DNA of 43,187 nt from an uncultured Bacteroidales bacterium. Lineage in GTDB: Bacteria; Bacteroidota; Bacteroidia; Bacteroidales; Paludibacteraceae. Below, piece by piece: positions 26,350 through 34,625 of this stretch. The stretch lies in assembly GCA_902774075.1 (NCBI GenBank), contig CACYGT010000030.1:1-43187 (forward strand), in the 5' to 3' direction. The notes under the pieces are model-generated. The model did not search any database, was not told the origin of the DNA, and worked only from the letters and a program-made list of their open reading frames with translations. Position numbers and translations under genes: made by a program. Numbering within the stretch: position 1 is the stretch's first letter; every line of letters starts with the position of its first letter.

Positions 26350-27237
26350 TTATTTGTCTTGTAATTGACGACCGGTAGCATCGAATACCTTGTCGCCATA
26401 GATGATATGCAGTTGACCATTCACGATCACTTTGCGAACATTGTCCTTCACCTCTGTGTTATCAATAGCCTGGTCGGTGCAGTCCACGAGTTTCTTACCG
26501 GACATAGCCTCGAAAGCCAACTCAACCGTACCGTCACCGTTGTTATAGAGATAAAGCGTATAACTACCTGCCGGAATATGCAGTTTATCACTACCTGTCG
26601 TCGTCAACGTAGCGTGCGTCGGGCCATCGACGTAAGTAGGCGCCATATATTGAACACCCGGAACACCCTTCACCTGATATACCACGAAGATATAACCGTT
26701 TTGTTCTACAGTGATTTCCGAGATACCGCAGTCGAAGATACCGCCGTCAATCTCATTGTTAATATCCTTCCCATCTACGAAACCTTTCCAGTACCAATAG
26801 GCATCAGGGTTGTCACCGGGGTTCGTTCCCGGATCGTCACCACCACCGCCACCGCAATTCTCTCCCGGACCGATGTACACCAGATCACCTGCATCCATGC
26901 TCAGTTTGATATAGAAATCATACGAACCGGCTGTTTTACAAGTCAGTTCCCCTGCTGCTTTTCCTCCTTCAAAACTCTGATAAGAGCCGTATGGATCAAT
27001 GTCCACCATCCAAGTTTCATCACAACTCAAGTTAATCAGCTTAATGATGTCACCTGCCTGCAATTCAACACAAGAAGCTTTGTACTGAACGCGCCCCTGA
27101 GCATCCGGGTCACCGAACTTAGGAGCTTCCACAACTCGACTTCCATTAATCTGGAGGCCATAAGGGCCATCTTGACATTCTGCCATCAAACCCATTGCAA
27201 ACAAAGTTGCAGCAAAAAGAGTAAAGATTTTCTTCAT
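26350..27237 (-). CDS. Secreted non-catalytic protein sharing the amylase N-terminal module and C-terminal tail
   Basis: A 295-residue secreted protein of unknown function. A signal peptide (to about residue 19, AMGLMA) is followed by about 100 residues clearly related to the N-terminal modules of the two upstream alpha-amylases: INGSRVVEAP, DAQGRVQYKASCVELQAGD, W-x-V-D-I-D-x-Y-G and AGSYDFYIKL, ending YIGPGENCG. Then comes a Gly/Asp/Pro-rich linker (GGGGGDDPGTNPGDNPD), a second beta-rich domain of about 110 residues that I do not recognise, and the shared tail KVIVNGQLHIIYGDKVFDA. There is no GH13 barrel or catalytic motif. Because it travels with the amylases and shares both ends with them, it is probably a starch-binding accessory. 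Intergenic gaps of 36 and 55 nt place it in the amylase operon. Confidence 0.75.
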   Translation of the reverse strand: MKKIFTLFAATLFAMGLMAECQDGPYGLQINGSRVVEAPKFGDPDAQGRVQYKASCVELQAGDIIKLINLSCDETWMVDIDPYGSYQSFEGGKAAGELTCKTAGSYDFYIKLSMDAGDLVYIGPGENCGGGGGDDPGTNPGDNPDAYWYWKGFVDGKDINNEIDGGIFDCGISEITVEQNGYIFVVYQVKGVPGVQYMAPTYVDGPTHATLTTTGSDKLHIPAGSYTLYLYNNGDGTVELAFEAMSGKKLVDCTDQAIDNTEVKDNVRKVIVNGQLHIIYGDKVFDATGRQLQDK

Positions 27238-27273
27238 ATTATTAGATATTAAATGTTAATTATAAATGGTTAA

Positions 27274-29007
27274 TTATTTTACCTTTCGTCCTTGGACGTC
27301 GTATATTTCCTCGCCTACGCGGATGAGCAACTGTCCGTCTTGCATGAACTTTTGGCCTTTGAGCATGGTCTTGTCGTCACCGACCGTCTCCACGTCTGTT
27401 GCCCAAGCTATGTAATACATCGCATAGTCCGTGCCTTTCACCACCACCGTATAACCTGACGGCTGTGCGTCCTCGGCCGCTGTACCCAGCATCAGTTTGA
27501 TGTTGCCGTGCTTGCCATAGACCGTCGCCCTATACCAATCGCTTCCAGCCGACTCCTCTACCGTGCTCTCCGAATGTACGCCGGCTGCACGACGCGCGTC
27601 TATCATCTTCTTGATCTCCGTTTTGTACTTGATCCAATGCGGCCAGAACACACACGGCACACCCGGCATGGAGAGGATATACGCGTTACAACGCATCATC
27701 AGACTCTTGTCGTTCACACTCGACCCGTCGCGTTTGTTGGCCACATCCTCATTGTCCGTCCCGCGGGCAAACGTATCGTGGTTATCAATGAACGTCACCG
27801 CATATTTCGAATACCCTTTGCCGCGCAGACCGCCCTTGAGGCACTTGGTATAACTCTTCTTGAAGATACCGTCGCGCAAGGTGTTGTACTTAAGTGCAAA
27901 ATCAAAGGTCAGCGTGTTCTTGCCTGCATCGTCAATACGCGATTTGAGGTGTGCCGCATCGCCATACCAGTACTCCATAACGGAGAAATACGGTTTGGAC
28001 GCACTGTTATACGCATCGATATGGCTCGTATGATACCCGCCGCAGTAGTCATAACGGAAACCGTCGTACAGCATCACGTTCTTCATCCACTTCGTGTAGG
28101 CCTTGCACATGTTCTGCACGCTGGTGTTCTTATGGTCCCAGTCGCGCGCTGCGCCGTAGTTCGCTTCGTGCTGACCGTCATCTTTATTCGCCGTTGTGTT
28201 ACAGTTGCCTTCATCATCCGAGGTCACCCACGAGGAACTGGGGGAGAACGAGCCGTACGTACCGAAGTTCAGACTGTTGAAGTCGCACCACGAGCTTCTG
28301 TTACCACAGTGGTTGATGACAATATCCGCTATCACGCGCGTACCCTTATTATGTAACGCGCCTATGAGCGCGCGAAGCTCGGACTCGCTGCCCAACGAGC
28401 AGTTCTGGTTGCTGTAACACTTGGCGATATACCCCAACCCGCCGTTCGACTCTGCGCTGGGCGGAAGCCATATGAGCGAGAAAGACGATGCGATCTCGGT
28501 GGCCTGACCGGTTAAGGTCGTCCAACGAGTGTCGCCATAGCCCTTATCCTGATAACTGTCCCAGTAGAAACCTTGCAGCATCACATCTTCGCACTCCGAC
28601 GGAACAGCCGTGTCATAGTCCTGCGGTGTGACAGGGGGTGTGTCGCCACCGGCAGCCTCGATATACCACATGTCGTCATTCATCTTCATCTTAATGAAGA
28701 TATTGTACGTTCCCGCCACATTACAGATTAAGGCATCGCTGGCTGTTGTGAAGTTAGCATACGCGCCATATTGATCTATCACGCCGATATTCCATGCTGA
28801 ACCGGATCCGGCATCATAGCACGTCAGCTTGTCATTCTTTGCCAAGGTCACGTTATACGCAGCATACTGCTTACGGCCTTGATAGTCTTGCGCACCGGTG
28901 TTCACAGCCGCCACATCACGCGAACCGTTGATACGCACGTAGAATGGTTCTGCCATCAAGGCCAAACCACTCCACACACATACTATCAATACGAAGAATC
29001 GACGCAT
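27274..29007 (-). CDS. Secreted GH13 alpha-amylase with N-terminal binding-like module (paralogue A)
   Basis: A 577-residue extracellular alpha-amylase that hydrolyses internal alpha-1,4 bonds in starch. It has a signal peptide (to about 19), the shared N-terminal module (22-118), a linker, and the GH13 barrel from VMLQGFYWDSYQD. Catalytic signatures: region I DIVINH (228-233), nucleophile Asp320 in DGFRYDYCGG, acid/base Glu345 in FSVMEYW, and Asp411 in FIDNHDT. After the barrel, KTEIKKMIDARRAAGVHSES marks a plant-type alpha-amylase C-terminal beta-sheet domain (Alpha-amyl_C2-like). The last 25 residues, KFMQDGQLLIRVGEEIYDV, form the tail shared with its neighbours. The upstream amylase ends one base before its start codon. 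Confidence 0.93.
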   Translation of the reverse strand: MRRFFVLIVCVWSGLALMAEPFYVRINGSRDVAAVNTGAQDYQGRKQYAAYNVTLAKNDKLTCYDAGSGSAWNIGVIDQYGAYANFTTASDALICNVAGTYNIFIKMKMNDDMWYIEAAGGDTPPVTPQDYDTAVPSECEDVMLQGFYWDSYQDKGYGDTRWTTLTGQATEIASSFSLIWLPPSAESNGGLGYIAKCYSNQNCSLGSESELRALIGALHNKGTRVIADIVINHCGNRSSWCDFNSLNFGTYGSFSPSSSWVTSDDEGNCNTTANKDDGQHEANYGAARDWDHKNTSVQNMCKAYTKWMKNVMLYDGFRYDYCGGYHTSHIDAYNSASKPYFSVMEYWYGDAAHLKSRIDDAGKNTLTFDFALKYNTLRDGIFKKSYTKCLKGGLRGKGYSKYAVTFIDNHDTFARGTDNEDVANKRDGSSVNDKSLMMRCNAYILSMPGVPCVFWPHWIKYKTEIKKMIDARRAAGVHSESTVEESAGSDWYRATVYGKHGNIKLMLGTAAEDAQPSGYTVVVKGTDYAMYYIAWATDVETVGDDKTMLKGQKFMQDGQLLIRVGEEIYDVQGRKVK

Positions 29008-29008
29008 T

Positions 29009-30811
29009 TTACTTCACCAGTCTACCCATCACGTCGTACACCTGCTCGCCGCAACGGATATAAAGTTTACCGTTCTCGATGAACTTCTCGCCCTTAACGG
29101 TCTGCTCATCGCTCTGTACATCTTCGACGCCCAGAGGTTTACGCTCTTTATCCTTGTCGCCGCGTGCGTTCCATGTCTTGTAATAGACACCGTAGTTCTC
29201 ACCTGTAACAGCTTTGGTGAAACCGCTCGGCGTGGTGTTATATCCCGAGTTCGGGCCAATCAACAGACGGATCTCACCGTTCGTACCGGTGATGGTCGCT
29301 TTGTAGAATCCACTACCTGCCTCATCGTTTACAGTACTCTCGCTGTGTACACCCGTTTTATAACGTGCATTGATCATCGGTTTAATCTTATCTTTGAACT
29401 TCACCCAGTGCGGATAGAACACACAAGGGATACCCGGCATCGACAGCAGGTACGCATAGCACTGCTGGATCTTACCCGGATACTTCATCGAGTTACCTTT
29501 ACCGCAGAACTCATTGTCATCACGCTGGAAGGAGTCGTGGCTGTCGAGGAAAGTCACAGCATAACGGCTCATACCGGCACCTAACATACCGGCACCTTTG
29601 AGAGCTCCGTAGTTATCCGAAGCGATGCCGCGGTTGAAAGCGTCATACTTCGTTGCGAAGTCGAACGTACAGGTGTTCCAACCCGCGTCCTGCAAACGAT
29701 CACGCAGGGTATTCACATTGCCGTCCCAGTACTCCATAACGGAGAAATATGCTTCCGAAGCTGTGTTATACTCATTGATATGGCTGTTATGGAAGCCTTT
29801 GCAGTAGTCATAACGGAAACCATCGATCTTGATCTCATTGCGCAGCCATTTCTCGTAGGCCTTGAACATGTCGCGTACCTGTTGCTGCGTATGATCCCAG
29901 TCGCGTGCTGATGCATAGTTCGCCTCATCTCCATATCCGTCATCTGCAGCACCCGTAGCCTTACCTTTGCAATCACCGGCACCTTCATCGAAGTTCATCT
30001 CGTCCGTCTTGCATATCCATGCCGCAGTCGGTTCAAACGTACCGTACTCACCGAAGTTCATCTTCTGGAACGTACACCAGGTAGTACCCTCGATATGGTT
30101 GACCACCATATCCGCTACCACCTTCGCACCGCCGGCATGCAAGTATTGAATCAACAATGCCAACTTCTCCTTTGTTCCCCAGTCACTGTCTAATCGGCTG
30201 TAACATGTCGGGTGATAGCCGGTTCCGCCGCTCGCTTTAGACATAGGCGGCAACCAAACAAGATCAAACCATGCACCGATCTCCGTAGCACTCGTGTTGT
30301 TCACACCGTTGATATGATCGATCCATTTGGTACGACCGTAACCCTGATCTTTATAACTATCCCAATAGAATGCCTGGAGCATCACATCCGGACACTGAGC
30401 CGGAGCCGATCCTGCATAAGGCAGCGGACCGTGAGGGTCTAAACACTCACCGCAGTTAGAGCCCGGACCGATATACAGTTTGTCTTCCTCGTACTTCAGC
30501 TTGATATAGAAATCAAAACAGCCCGACGTAGTTACATTATACTTCTTGCCATCACGAGTAAAGCCCTTTACCGAGGCCTCATCCAAATCGACTGCCCAAG
30601 CAGCTTCACTCACTGCGTCATACAACTGAACGACATCGCCATTCTCTACCGGCACATGCGCCAAATACTGCTTGTAACCGCCGCCATAAGGATCTTCTCC
30701 CACATACGTACCCGGATAATAACAGGTGTCATTCACCAACACTCCATAACTCTGCGCAAACGTCACCGTTGCACAAAGCACTGCCACAAAAAATACAAAA
30801 ATCTTTCTCAT
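29009..30811 (-). CDS. Secreted GH13 alpha-amylase with N-terminal binding-like module (paralogue B)
   Basis: A 600-residue paralogue of the gene downstream. A signal peptide (to about 19, TFAQ) is followed by a diverged copy of the N-terminal module (21-121, ending YIGPGSNCGEC) and the barrel from VMLQAFYWDSYKDQGYGRTK. Catalytic signatures: DMVVNH (234-239), Asp335 in DGFRYDYCKG, Glu360 in FSVMEYWDG, and Asp426 in FLDSHDS. In the last of these, Ser replaces the usual Asn before the His, a small deviation beside the catalytic Asp. A plant-type C-terminal domain (INARYKTGVHSES) and the tail KFIENGKLYIRCGEQVYDV follow. It is in an operon with both neighbouring amylases. Confidence 0.93.
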   Translation of the reverse strand: MRKIFVFFVAVLCATVTFAQSYGVLVNDTCYYPGTYVGEDPYGGGYKQYLAHVPVENGDVVQLYDAVSEAAWAVDLDEASVKGFTRDGKKYNVTTSGCFDFYIKLKYEEDKLYIGPGSNCGECLDPHGPLPYAGSAPAQCPDVMLQAFYWDSYKDQGYGRTKWIDHINGVNNTSATEIGAWFDLVWLPPMSKASGGTGYHPTCYSRLDSDWGTKEKLALLIQYLHAGGAKVVADMVVNHIEGTTWCTFQKMNFGEYGTFEPTAAWICKTDEMNFDEGAGDCKGKATGAADDGYGDEANYASARDWDHTQQQVRDMFKAYEKWLRNEIKIDGFRYDYCKGFHNSHINEYNTASEAYFSVMEYWDGNVNTLRDRLQDAGWNTCTFDFATKYDAFNRGIASDNYGALKGAGMLGAGMSRYAVTFLDSHDSFQRDDNEFCGKGNSMKYPGKIQQCYAYLLSMPGIPCVFYPHWVKFKDKIKPMINARYKTGVHSESTVNDEAGSGFYKATITGTNGEIRLLIGPNSGYNTTPSGFTKAVTGENYGVYYKTWNARGDKDKERKPLGVEDVQSDEQTVKGEKFIENGKLYIRCGEQVYDVMGRLVK

Positions 30812-30830
30812 TATATCAGTTTTTAATTAT

Positions 30831-32288
30831 TTACTCCACTACTTTTCCTTGGACGTCATACACTTTATCGCCCACACGGATCAACAACTTGCCGTCCTGA
30901 ATGAACTTCTGTCCCTTCATTTGCGGCTTTCCGCTTTCCACTTCATCAATGCCTTCGCCCACCTCGATATACATCGTGTAGTGATCGCCGTCCACACATT
31001 TCCAATAGCCTGCGGGAATGGTCATGTCGCGGTTCTTACCCAAACGAACAATCACTTTCTTCTTATGACCTTGTATCGTTCCGCTGTACGCATAACTGCC
31101 GCTGGTCTCTTCCAACACCTTCGACTCCGAATGGATACCGGCTTGCTTGCGCACTTCAATCATCTTGTTGATCTCGCTCTGATATTTCTTCCAATGCGGC
31201 CAGAACACGCAGGGCACACCCGGCATCGACAGGATATACGCATAGGCTTGCAGAATCTTCGCCTTGATATCAGCTTTGTTCAAGTCGCAGTATTGTCCGG
31301 CATACTGGTTGTTGCCGTATCCGTCGCGCTCGAACGTGTCGTGGTTATCGATGAACGTCACTGCATATCGCTCCAGGCCTACACCACGGAAGGAGTTCAT
31401 GTTCTTCTTGAGCAACTGATAATTGCCATTCACGATGGCCTTATGCAACTCGTACTTCTGCTGGAAGTCAAAAATCATCGTGTTCGAATCCGTCTCCGTC
31501 AAGTGCTGTCTTTGACGCGTAAGGCCCTCCCACAACTCCGATACCGACAGATAGGGCTCGCTTGCCTCGTTGTACATTCCCAGATAACTGCCGTGGAAAC
31601 CGAGCGTCATATCGTGACGGAATCCGTCATACTTCATTGTATCTTTCATCCAGTTCAGATAAGCCTTCGCCCAAGTCTGTACATACTCGCTCGTATGATC
31701 CAAGTCACGCAGACCGTCGAACTTTGAACCCGTATCCTTGGCACCATGTACCTCACTGCCGTAACAAGTAGAACTCGAGGTGGTAAAACACTCATCGTCA
31801 CTGCATATATGCGCCTCGGTCAACTGGAAAGTATCCTTACCGAAAACGTCCGCCTCAAAATCGCACCAATTGCTCTTGTTTGCTCGGTGATTGATCACGA
31901 TATCTGCCAGCACACGTGTATTTCCCGCATGGAGCGTAGCAATCAAATCCATCAACTTGCCTTTCGTCCCCCACGAACTGGTCTGGTTGCTCAACTGCTT
32001 ATGGTTATAACCTACACCATCCGTTCCGGCTTTTGCGCTGGGCGGCAACCAAACGAGATCAAAATACGCATTAATCATAGCCGAATCTCTCCACAAATCG
32101 ATCCATTTTGTACGGCCGTATTTGGAGTCAGAACCCGACTGATCTTTATAACTGTCCCAGTAAAAAGCCTGCAACATTACATCTTCGCACTCTGCAGGTA
32201 CGCCGATATTCTTTGCGCGTAAAGGACCTACACACGAAAAAACAAGCATGAAAGCCAGTAAAATACTAAAAGAAATGTTCCTTTTCAT
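30831..32288 (-). CDS. Secreted GH13 alpha-amylase without N-terminal module (paralogue C)
   Basis: A 485-residue paralogue and the first gene of the starch operon. A hydrophobic signal (to about residue 25) leads directly into the barrel at VMLQAFYWDSYKD, so the N-terminal binding-like module of the other two is absent. Cys19 in VFSCVG might make it a lipoprotein, but the lipobox is poor. Catalytic signatures: DIVINH (129-134), Asp226 in DGFRHDMTLG, Glu251 in LSVSELWEG, and Asp317 in FIDNHDT. A plant-type C-terminal domain (MIEVRKQAGIHSES) and the tail KFIQDGKLLIRVGDKVYDV end it. The start codon follows a consensus promoter by about 65 nt. Confidence 0.93.
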   Translation of the reverse strand: MKRNISFSILLAFMLVFSCVGPLRAKNIGVPAECEDVMLQAFYWDSYKDQSGSDSKYGRTKWIDLWRDSAMINAYFDLVWLPPSAKAGTDGVGYNHKQLSNQTSSWGTKGKLMDLIATLHAGNTRVLADIVINHRANKSNWCDFEADVFGKDTFQLTEAHICSDDECFTTSSSTCYGSEVHGAKDTGSKFDGLRDLDHTSEYVQTWAKAYLNWMKDTMKYDGFRHDMTLGFHGSYLGMYNEASEPYLSVSELWEGLTRQRQHLTETDSNTMIFDFQQKYELHKAIVNGNYQLLKKNMNSFRGVGLERYAVTFIDNHDTFERDGYGNNQYAGQYCDLNKADIKAKILQAYAYILSMPGVPCVFWPHWKKYQSEINKMIEVRKQAGIHSESKVLEETSGSYAYSGTIQGHKKKVIVRLGKNRDMTIPAGYWKCVDGDHYTMYIEVGEGIDEVESGKPQMKGQKFIQDGKLLIRVGDKVYDVQGKVVE

Positions 32289-32354
32289 GGTTCAACTACG
32301 TGATTTATTGTTATTTATATGCGAGCGTGCTTGCGATACACCCATTTTGCACCG

Positions 32355-32386
32355 CAAAATTACAAAAAAGATCCGACATACGCAAG
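32355..32386 (-). promoter_or_regulatory. Promoter of the alpha-amylase operon
   Basis: Minus-strand CTTG (32383-32386, one base off TTTG), a 20-nt spacer and TAATTTTG (32355-32362). The transcript would have an approximately 60-nt 5' leader before the start at 32288. No other promoter of this form was seen between here and 22682, so all five downstream genes may share it. Confidence 0.65.
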
Positions 32387-32455
32387 TATTTCGGAATAAA
32401 AATTTATTTTTTTTCATATTTTTATCTATTTCACCGGTTTTGAAAACTTTCGAAA

Positions 32456-33142
32456 TTAGATCTTCACTATCTTTTTTACGATCACTTTTGGGCCGTTTAC
32501 CACAAACGTTACAGTCCATCCGGCATAGTCCAGTTTGTACTCCCGCTCAGGGTCATCCTGATAACCCGGACGTGGGTCTTGACTGAGTATATACGAGACT
32601 GCATCGAGGGTATTACGAGGTAATCCTAGACTTTGCTCGAGGTTTTTAGCTGTTTTTGTAGTACTTTCAACCTCCCAAACGACCTCTAATTTATGCTCCT
32701 TCGTTTCATCCGCAAAGCCATTCTTGGCATCCTCATGACTGTCCGAAAAACTCAGATATGGCTTGATATCATAGATCGGTGTGCCGTCCAGCACATCCGC
32801 CCCGCTGACAATCAGTTCGCCGTCTTCTATCCCCACCAATTTGACGCTACTTAATCCTATCGGATTAGGCCGAAAAGGACTCCGTGTCGCAAACACGCCC
32901 ATTCGTTTGTTGCCTCCCAGTCTTGGCGGCCGAACGGTCGGACTCCAGGAATCAACTTCAGAGAATCCCCAGAGCAACCAAAGATGACTGTATCCTTCGA
33001 TGCCACGCAAGGCTTCCGGAATACGGTATTCGGGTTCAAAAACAATACGCGTCAAGATCGGACTTTCTTCCCTACTCTGCCGAGGTATTCCGAACTTGTC
33101 CGTGTGCCCGTTTCGGGCGTATGCAATCACTTTTAGCTCCAT
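32456..33142 (-). CDS. trmO: tRNA (N6-threonylcarbamoyladenosine37-N6)-methyltransferase TrmO
   Basis: A 228-residue member of the TsaA/TrmO family, which uses S-adenosylmethionine to methylate t6A37 in tRNA-Thr to m6t6A. The N-terminal beta-barrel domain holds the signature RSPFRPNPIGLSSV (87-100) and DGTPIYDIKPYL (119-130) that shape the SAM-binding dimer interface; VFEPEY and GYSHLWLLW are further family segments. The C-terminal domain (GLPRNTLDAVSYILSQDPRP) is also standard. Length is normal. It has its own promoter, divergent from tRNA-Phe, and ends about 70 bp before the amylase operon promoter. Confidence 0.93.
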   Translation of the reverse strand: MELKVIAYARNGHTDKFGIPRQSREESPILTRIVFEPEYRIPEALRGIEGYSHLWLLWGFSEVDSWSPTVRPPRLGGNKRMGVFATRSPFRPNPIGLSSVKLVGIEDGELIVSGADVLDGTPIYDIKPYLSFSDSHEDAKNGFADETKEHKLEVVWEVESTTKTAKNLEQSLGLPRNTLDAVSYILSQDPRPGYQDDPEREYKLDYAGWTVTFVVNGPKVIVKKIVKI

Positions 33143-33161
33143 TTTTCATTCAAATTTGGCA

Positions 33162-33193
33162 CAAAAGTACTACTTTTTTAGCAAAAATGCAAA
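33162..33193 (-). promoter_or_regulatory. Promoter of trmO
   Basis: Minus-strand TTTG (33190-33193), a 20-nt spacer and TACTTTTG (33162-33169), 19 nt before the ATG at 33142. Its upstream end is 15 bp from the -33 box of the divergent tRNA-Phe promoter. Confidence 0.8.
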
Positions 33194-33208
33194 AAAAATG
33201 CAAAAAAA

Positions 33209-33240
33209 TTTGGTCAATTCAAAAAAAAGCAGTACTTTTG
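33209..33240 (+). promoter_or_regulatory. Promoter of tRNA-Phe
   Basis: Plus-strand TTTG (33209-33212), a 20-nt spacer and TACTTTTG (33233-33240). The segment AAAAAAAAGCAGTACTTTTG also occurs in the tRNA-Asp promoter. The leader to the tRNA 5' end is about 80 nt. Confidence 0.8.
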
Positions 33241-33326
33241 CAGTCGCTTTCGTCAAGAGCGACATTTTTTGCCCTTTTAGGCGGAGCGGACATGGTCTTT
33301 CTCCCGATTGACGGGAGAATGCTCCG

Positions 33327-33399
33327 GGTGCCATAGCTCAGTTGGTAGAGCAAAGGACTGAAAATCCTTGTGTCCCTAGTTCGATTCTCGGTGGCACCA
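33327..33399 (+). tRNA. tRNA-Phe (anticodon GAA)
   Basis: A 73-nt cloverleaf with acceptor stem GGTGCCA/TGGCACC, discriminator A, a D arm with AGTTGGTA, anticodon loop CTGAAAA with GAA, and T loop TTCGATT. The CCA end is not encoded. The T stem (CCTAG with CTCGG) has one U-C mismatch at its middle pair; everything else is regular. A terminator-like hairpin follows directly. Confidence 0.95.
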
Positions 33400-33400
33400 C

Positions 33401-33428
33401 AAAAAACGACCCGCAAAGGCCGTTTTTT
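33401..33428 (-). terminator. Bidirectional terminator between tRNA-Phe and the GH105 gene
   Basis: An inverted repeat (33401-33411 with 33418-33428, 6-nt loop) with A and T tracts at its ends. On the minus strand one pair is a G-U wobble, on the plus strand it is an A-C mismatch. It can therefore end both the leftward GH105 transcript and the rightward tRNA-Phe transcript. Confidence 0.8.
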
Positions 33429-33443
33429 GTATTTATATCCCTA

Positions 33444-34610
33444 TCAAATTTTAGCAACTTCGATGCAAGCTAAGATAAGCGGAGCGATGCCTTTGGGGTC
33501 ATCGGGGCGGATGTGCTCATGGATATAATAGTCATAGGTGCCGTCTCGGAAGGGGTTTCCGCCAAGACCGGCCACTGCGCAGCAGTCGATAAGTGAGAGC
33601 GTACCGTCTTCATTTCGCACGATCTTATGGGCTCTGAGGCCATCGAGTACACGCTTGGCTTCCATCTTATAACGCTCGTCAAGCACGCCGATACGTACGC
33701 CCTTAGCCATCGCATAGGCGTACATAGCAGAACAGGTTGATTCGAGGTAATTGCCTTCTAGGTCTCCCTTATCCGGCACTTGATACCACAGCCCGGTCTC
33801 TTGATCTTGAACGGTTAAGAGAGCGTCTATGACACGATGAAGGATCGCGATGAGTTCGGGGCGTTCGAGCTGGTCGGTGGGCATCGATTCGAGCACATCG
33901 ACGAGCGCCATGACATACCATCCTTCGGCGCGTCCCCAGGTCTCGGCGCTACAGCCTGTCTCGGGATTACTCCACGCCATCTGCCGACTCTCGTCCCAAC
34001 CGTGGTGGTTGAGTCCGTTGGCTTTGCGGGTGTGTTGATCGACGATGAGGAACTGGCGCGCAACATCACTCCACGCCTCCGGTTCAGGTTTCCATGCCGC
34101 ATAACGGGCATAGAAAGTGGTGCCGGTGAACAGTCCGTCGAGCCACATCTGGTGCTCATAGACCTGCTTATGCCAGAACCCGCCTTCGGTGGTTCGAGGT
34201 TGCTCTCGTAGCTGGTTGCGCAGCGTCTCTATCGCCGTCACATACTGCGGCTGCGGATTGATCTTATTCAACAGGATGAGGAAGTTACCGCCCTGGATAC
34301 GGTCCATGTTATAAAGACTCTTCTTATAGGTCAGAATCGTCCCGTCTTCGCCGATAAACTGGTCCGCAAAACGCTGTGCGTGATTAAGATAGGCGGTGTC
34401 GTGCGTAGCGTCATACAGCTCCACAAACGCCCGCCCCATCAAGGTAGGTGTGTATTCCCATTTGGGCTTGGATGCCCCATCACAGGTCCACATCTGAGGA
34501 TGATGTTTCATCTCGCTTTGGGCGATGTCTTGCGCCAACTGCAGGTACTCGTTTTGTGAACAAGCGACCAGCGCGAAGGCGAACAGGATGCAGGTCAGAT
34601 ACTTTCTCAT
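33444..34610 (-). CDS. GH105/GH88-type unsaturated glucuronyl hydrolase, lipoprotein
   Basis: A 388-residue enzyme with a lipoprotein signal (Cys17 in FALVAC). The alpha/alpha-barrel segments MDRIQGGNFLILL, VYEHQMWLDGLFTGTTFYAR and SAETWGRAEGWYVMALVDVL match family 105 (YteR/YesR-like), with Asp158 in MWLDGLF as the likely catalytic acid. Such enzymes remove unsaturated galacturonic or glucuronic residues left by polysaccharide lyases, by hydration of the double bond. GH88 is the close alternative. It lies 15 nt after the efflux outer-membrane gene and ends at the terminator, so it seems to be the last gene of that string, an unexpected neighbourhood for a pectin-type enzyme. Confidence 0.85.
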   Translation of the reverse strand: MRKYLTCILFAFALVACSQNEYLQLAQDIAQSEMKHHPQMWTCDGASKPKWEYTPTLMGRAFVELYDATHDTAYLNHAQRFADQFIGEDGTILTYKKSLYNMDRIQGGNFLILLNKINPQPQYVTAIETLRNQLREQPRTTEGGFWHKQVYEHQMWLDGLFTGTTFYARYAAWKPEPEAWSDVARQFLIVDQHTRKANGLNHHGWDESRQMAWSNPETGCSAETWGRAEGWYVMALVDVLESMPTDQLERPELIAILHRVIDALLTVQDQETGLWYQVPDKGDLEGNYLESTCSAMYAYAMAKGVRIGVLDERYKMEAKRVLDGLRAHKIVRNEDGTLSLIDCCAVAGLGGNPFRDGTYDYYIHEHIRPDDPKGIAPLILACIEVAKI

Positions 34611-34625
34611 AACTCGTGTTGTTTT

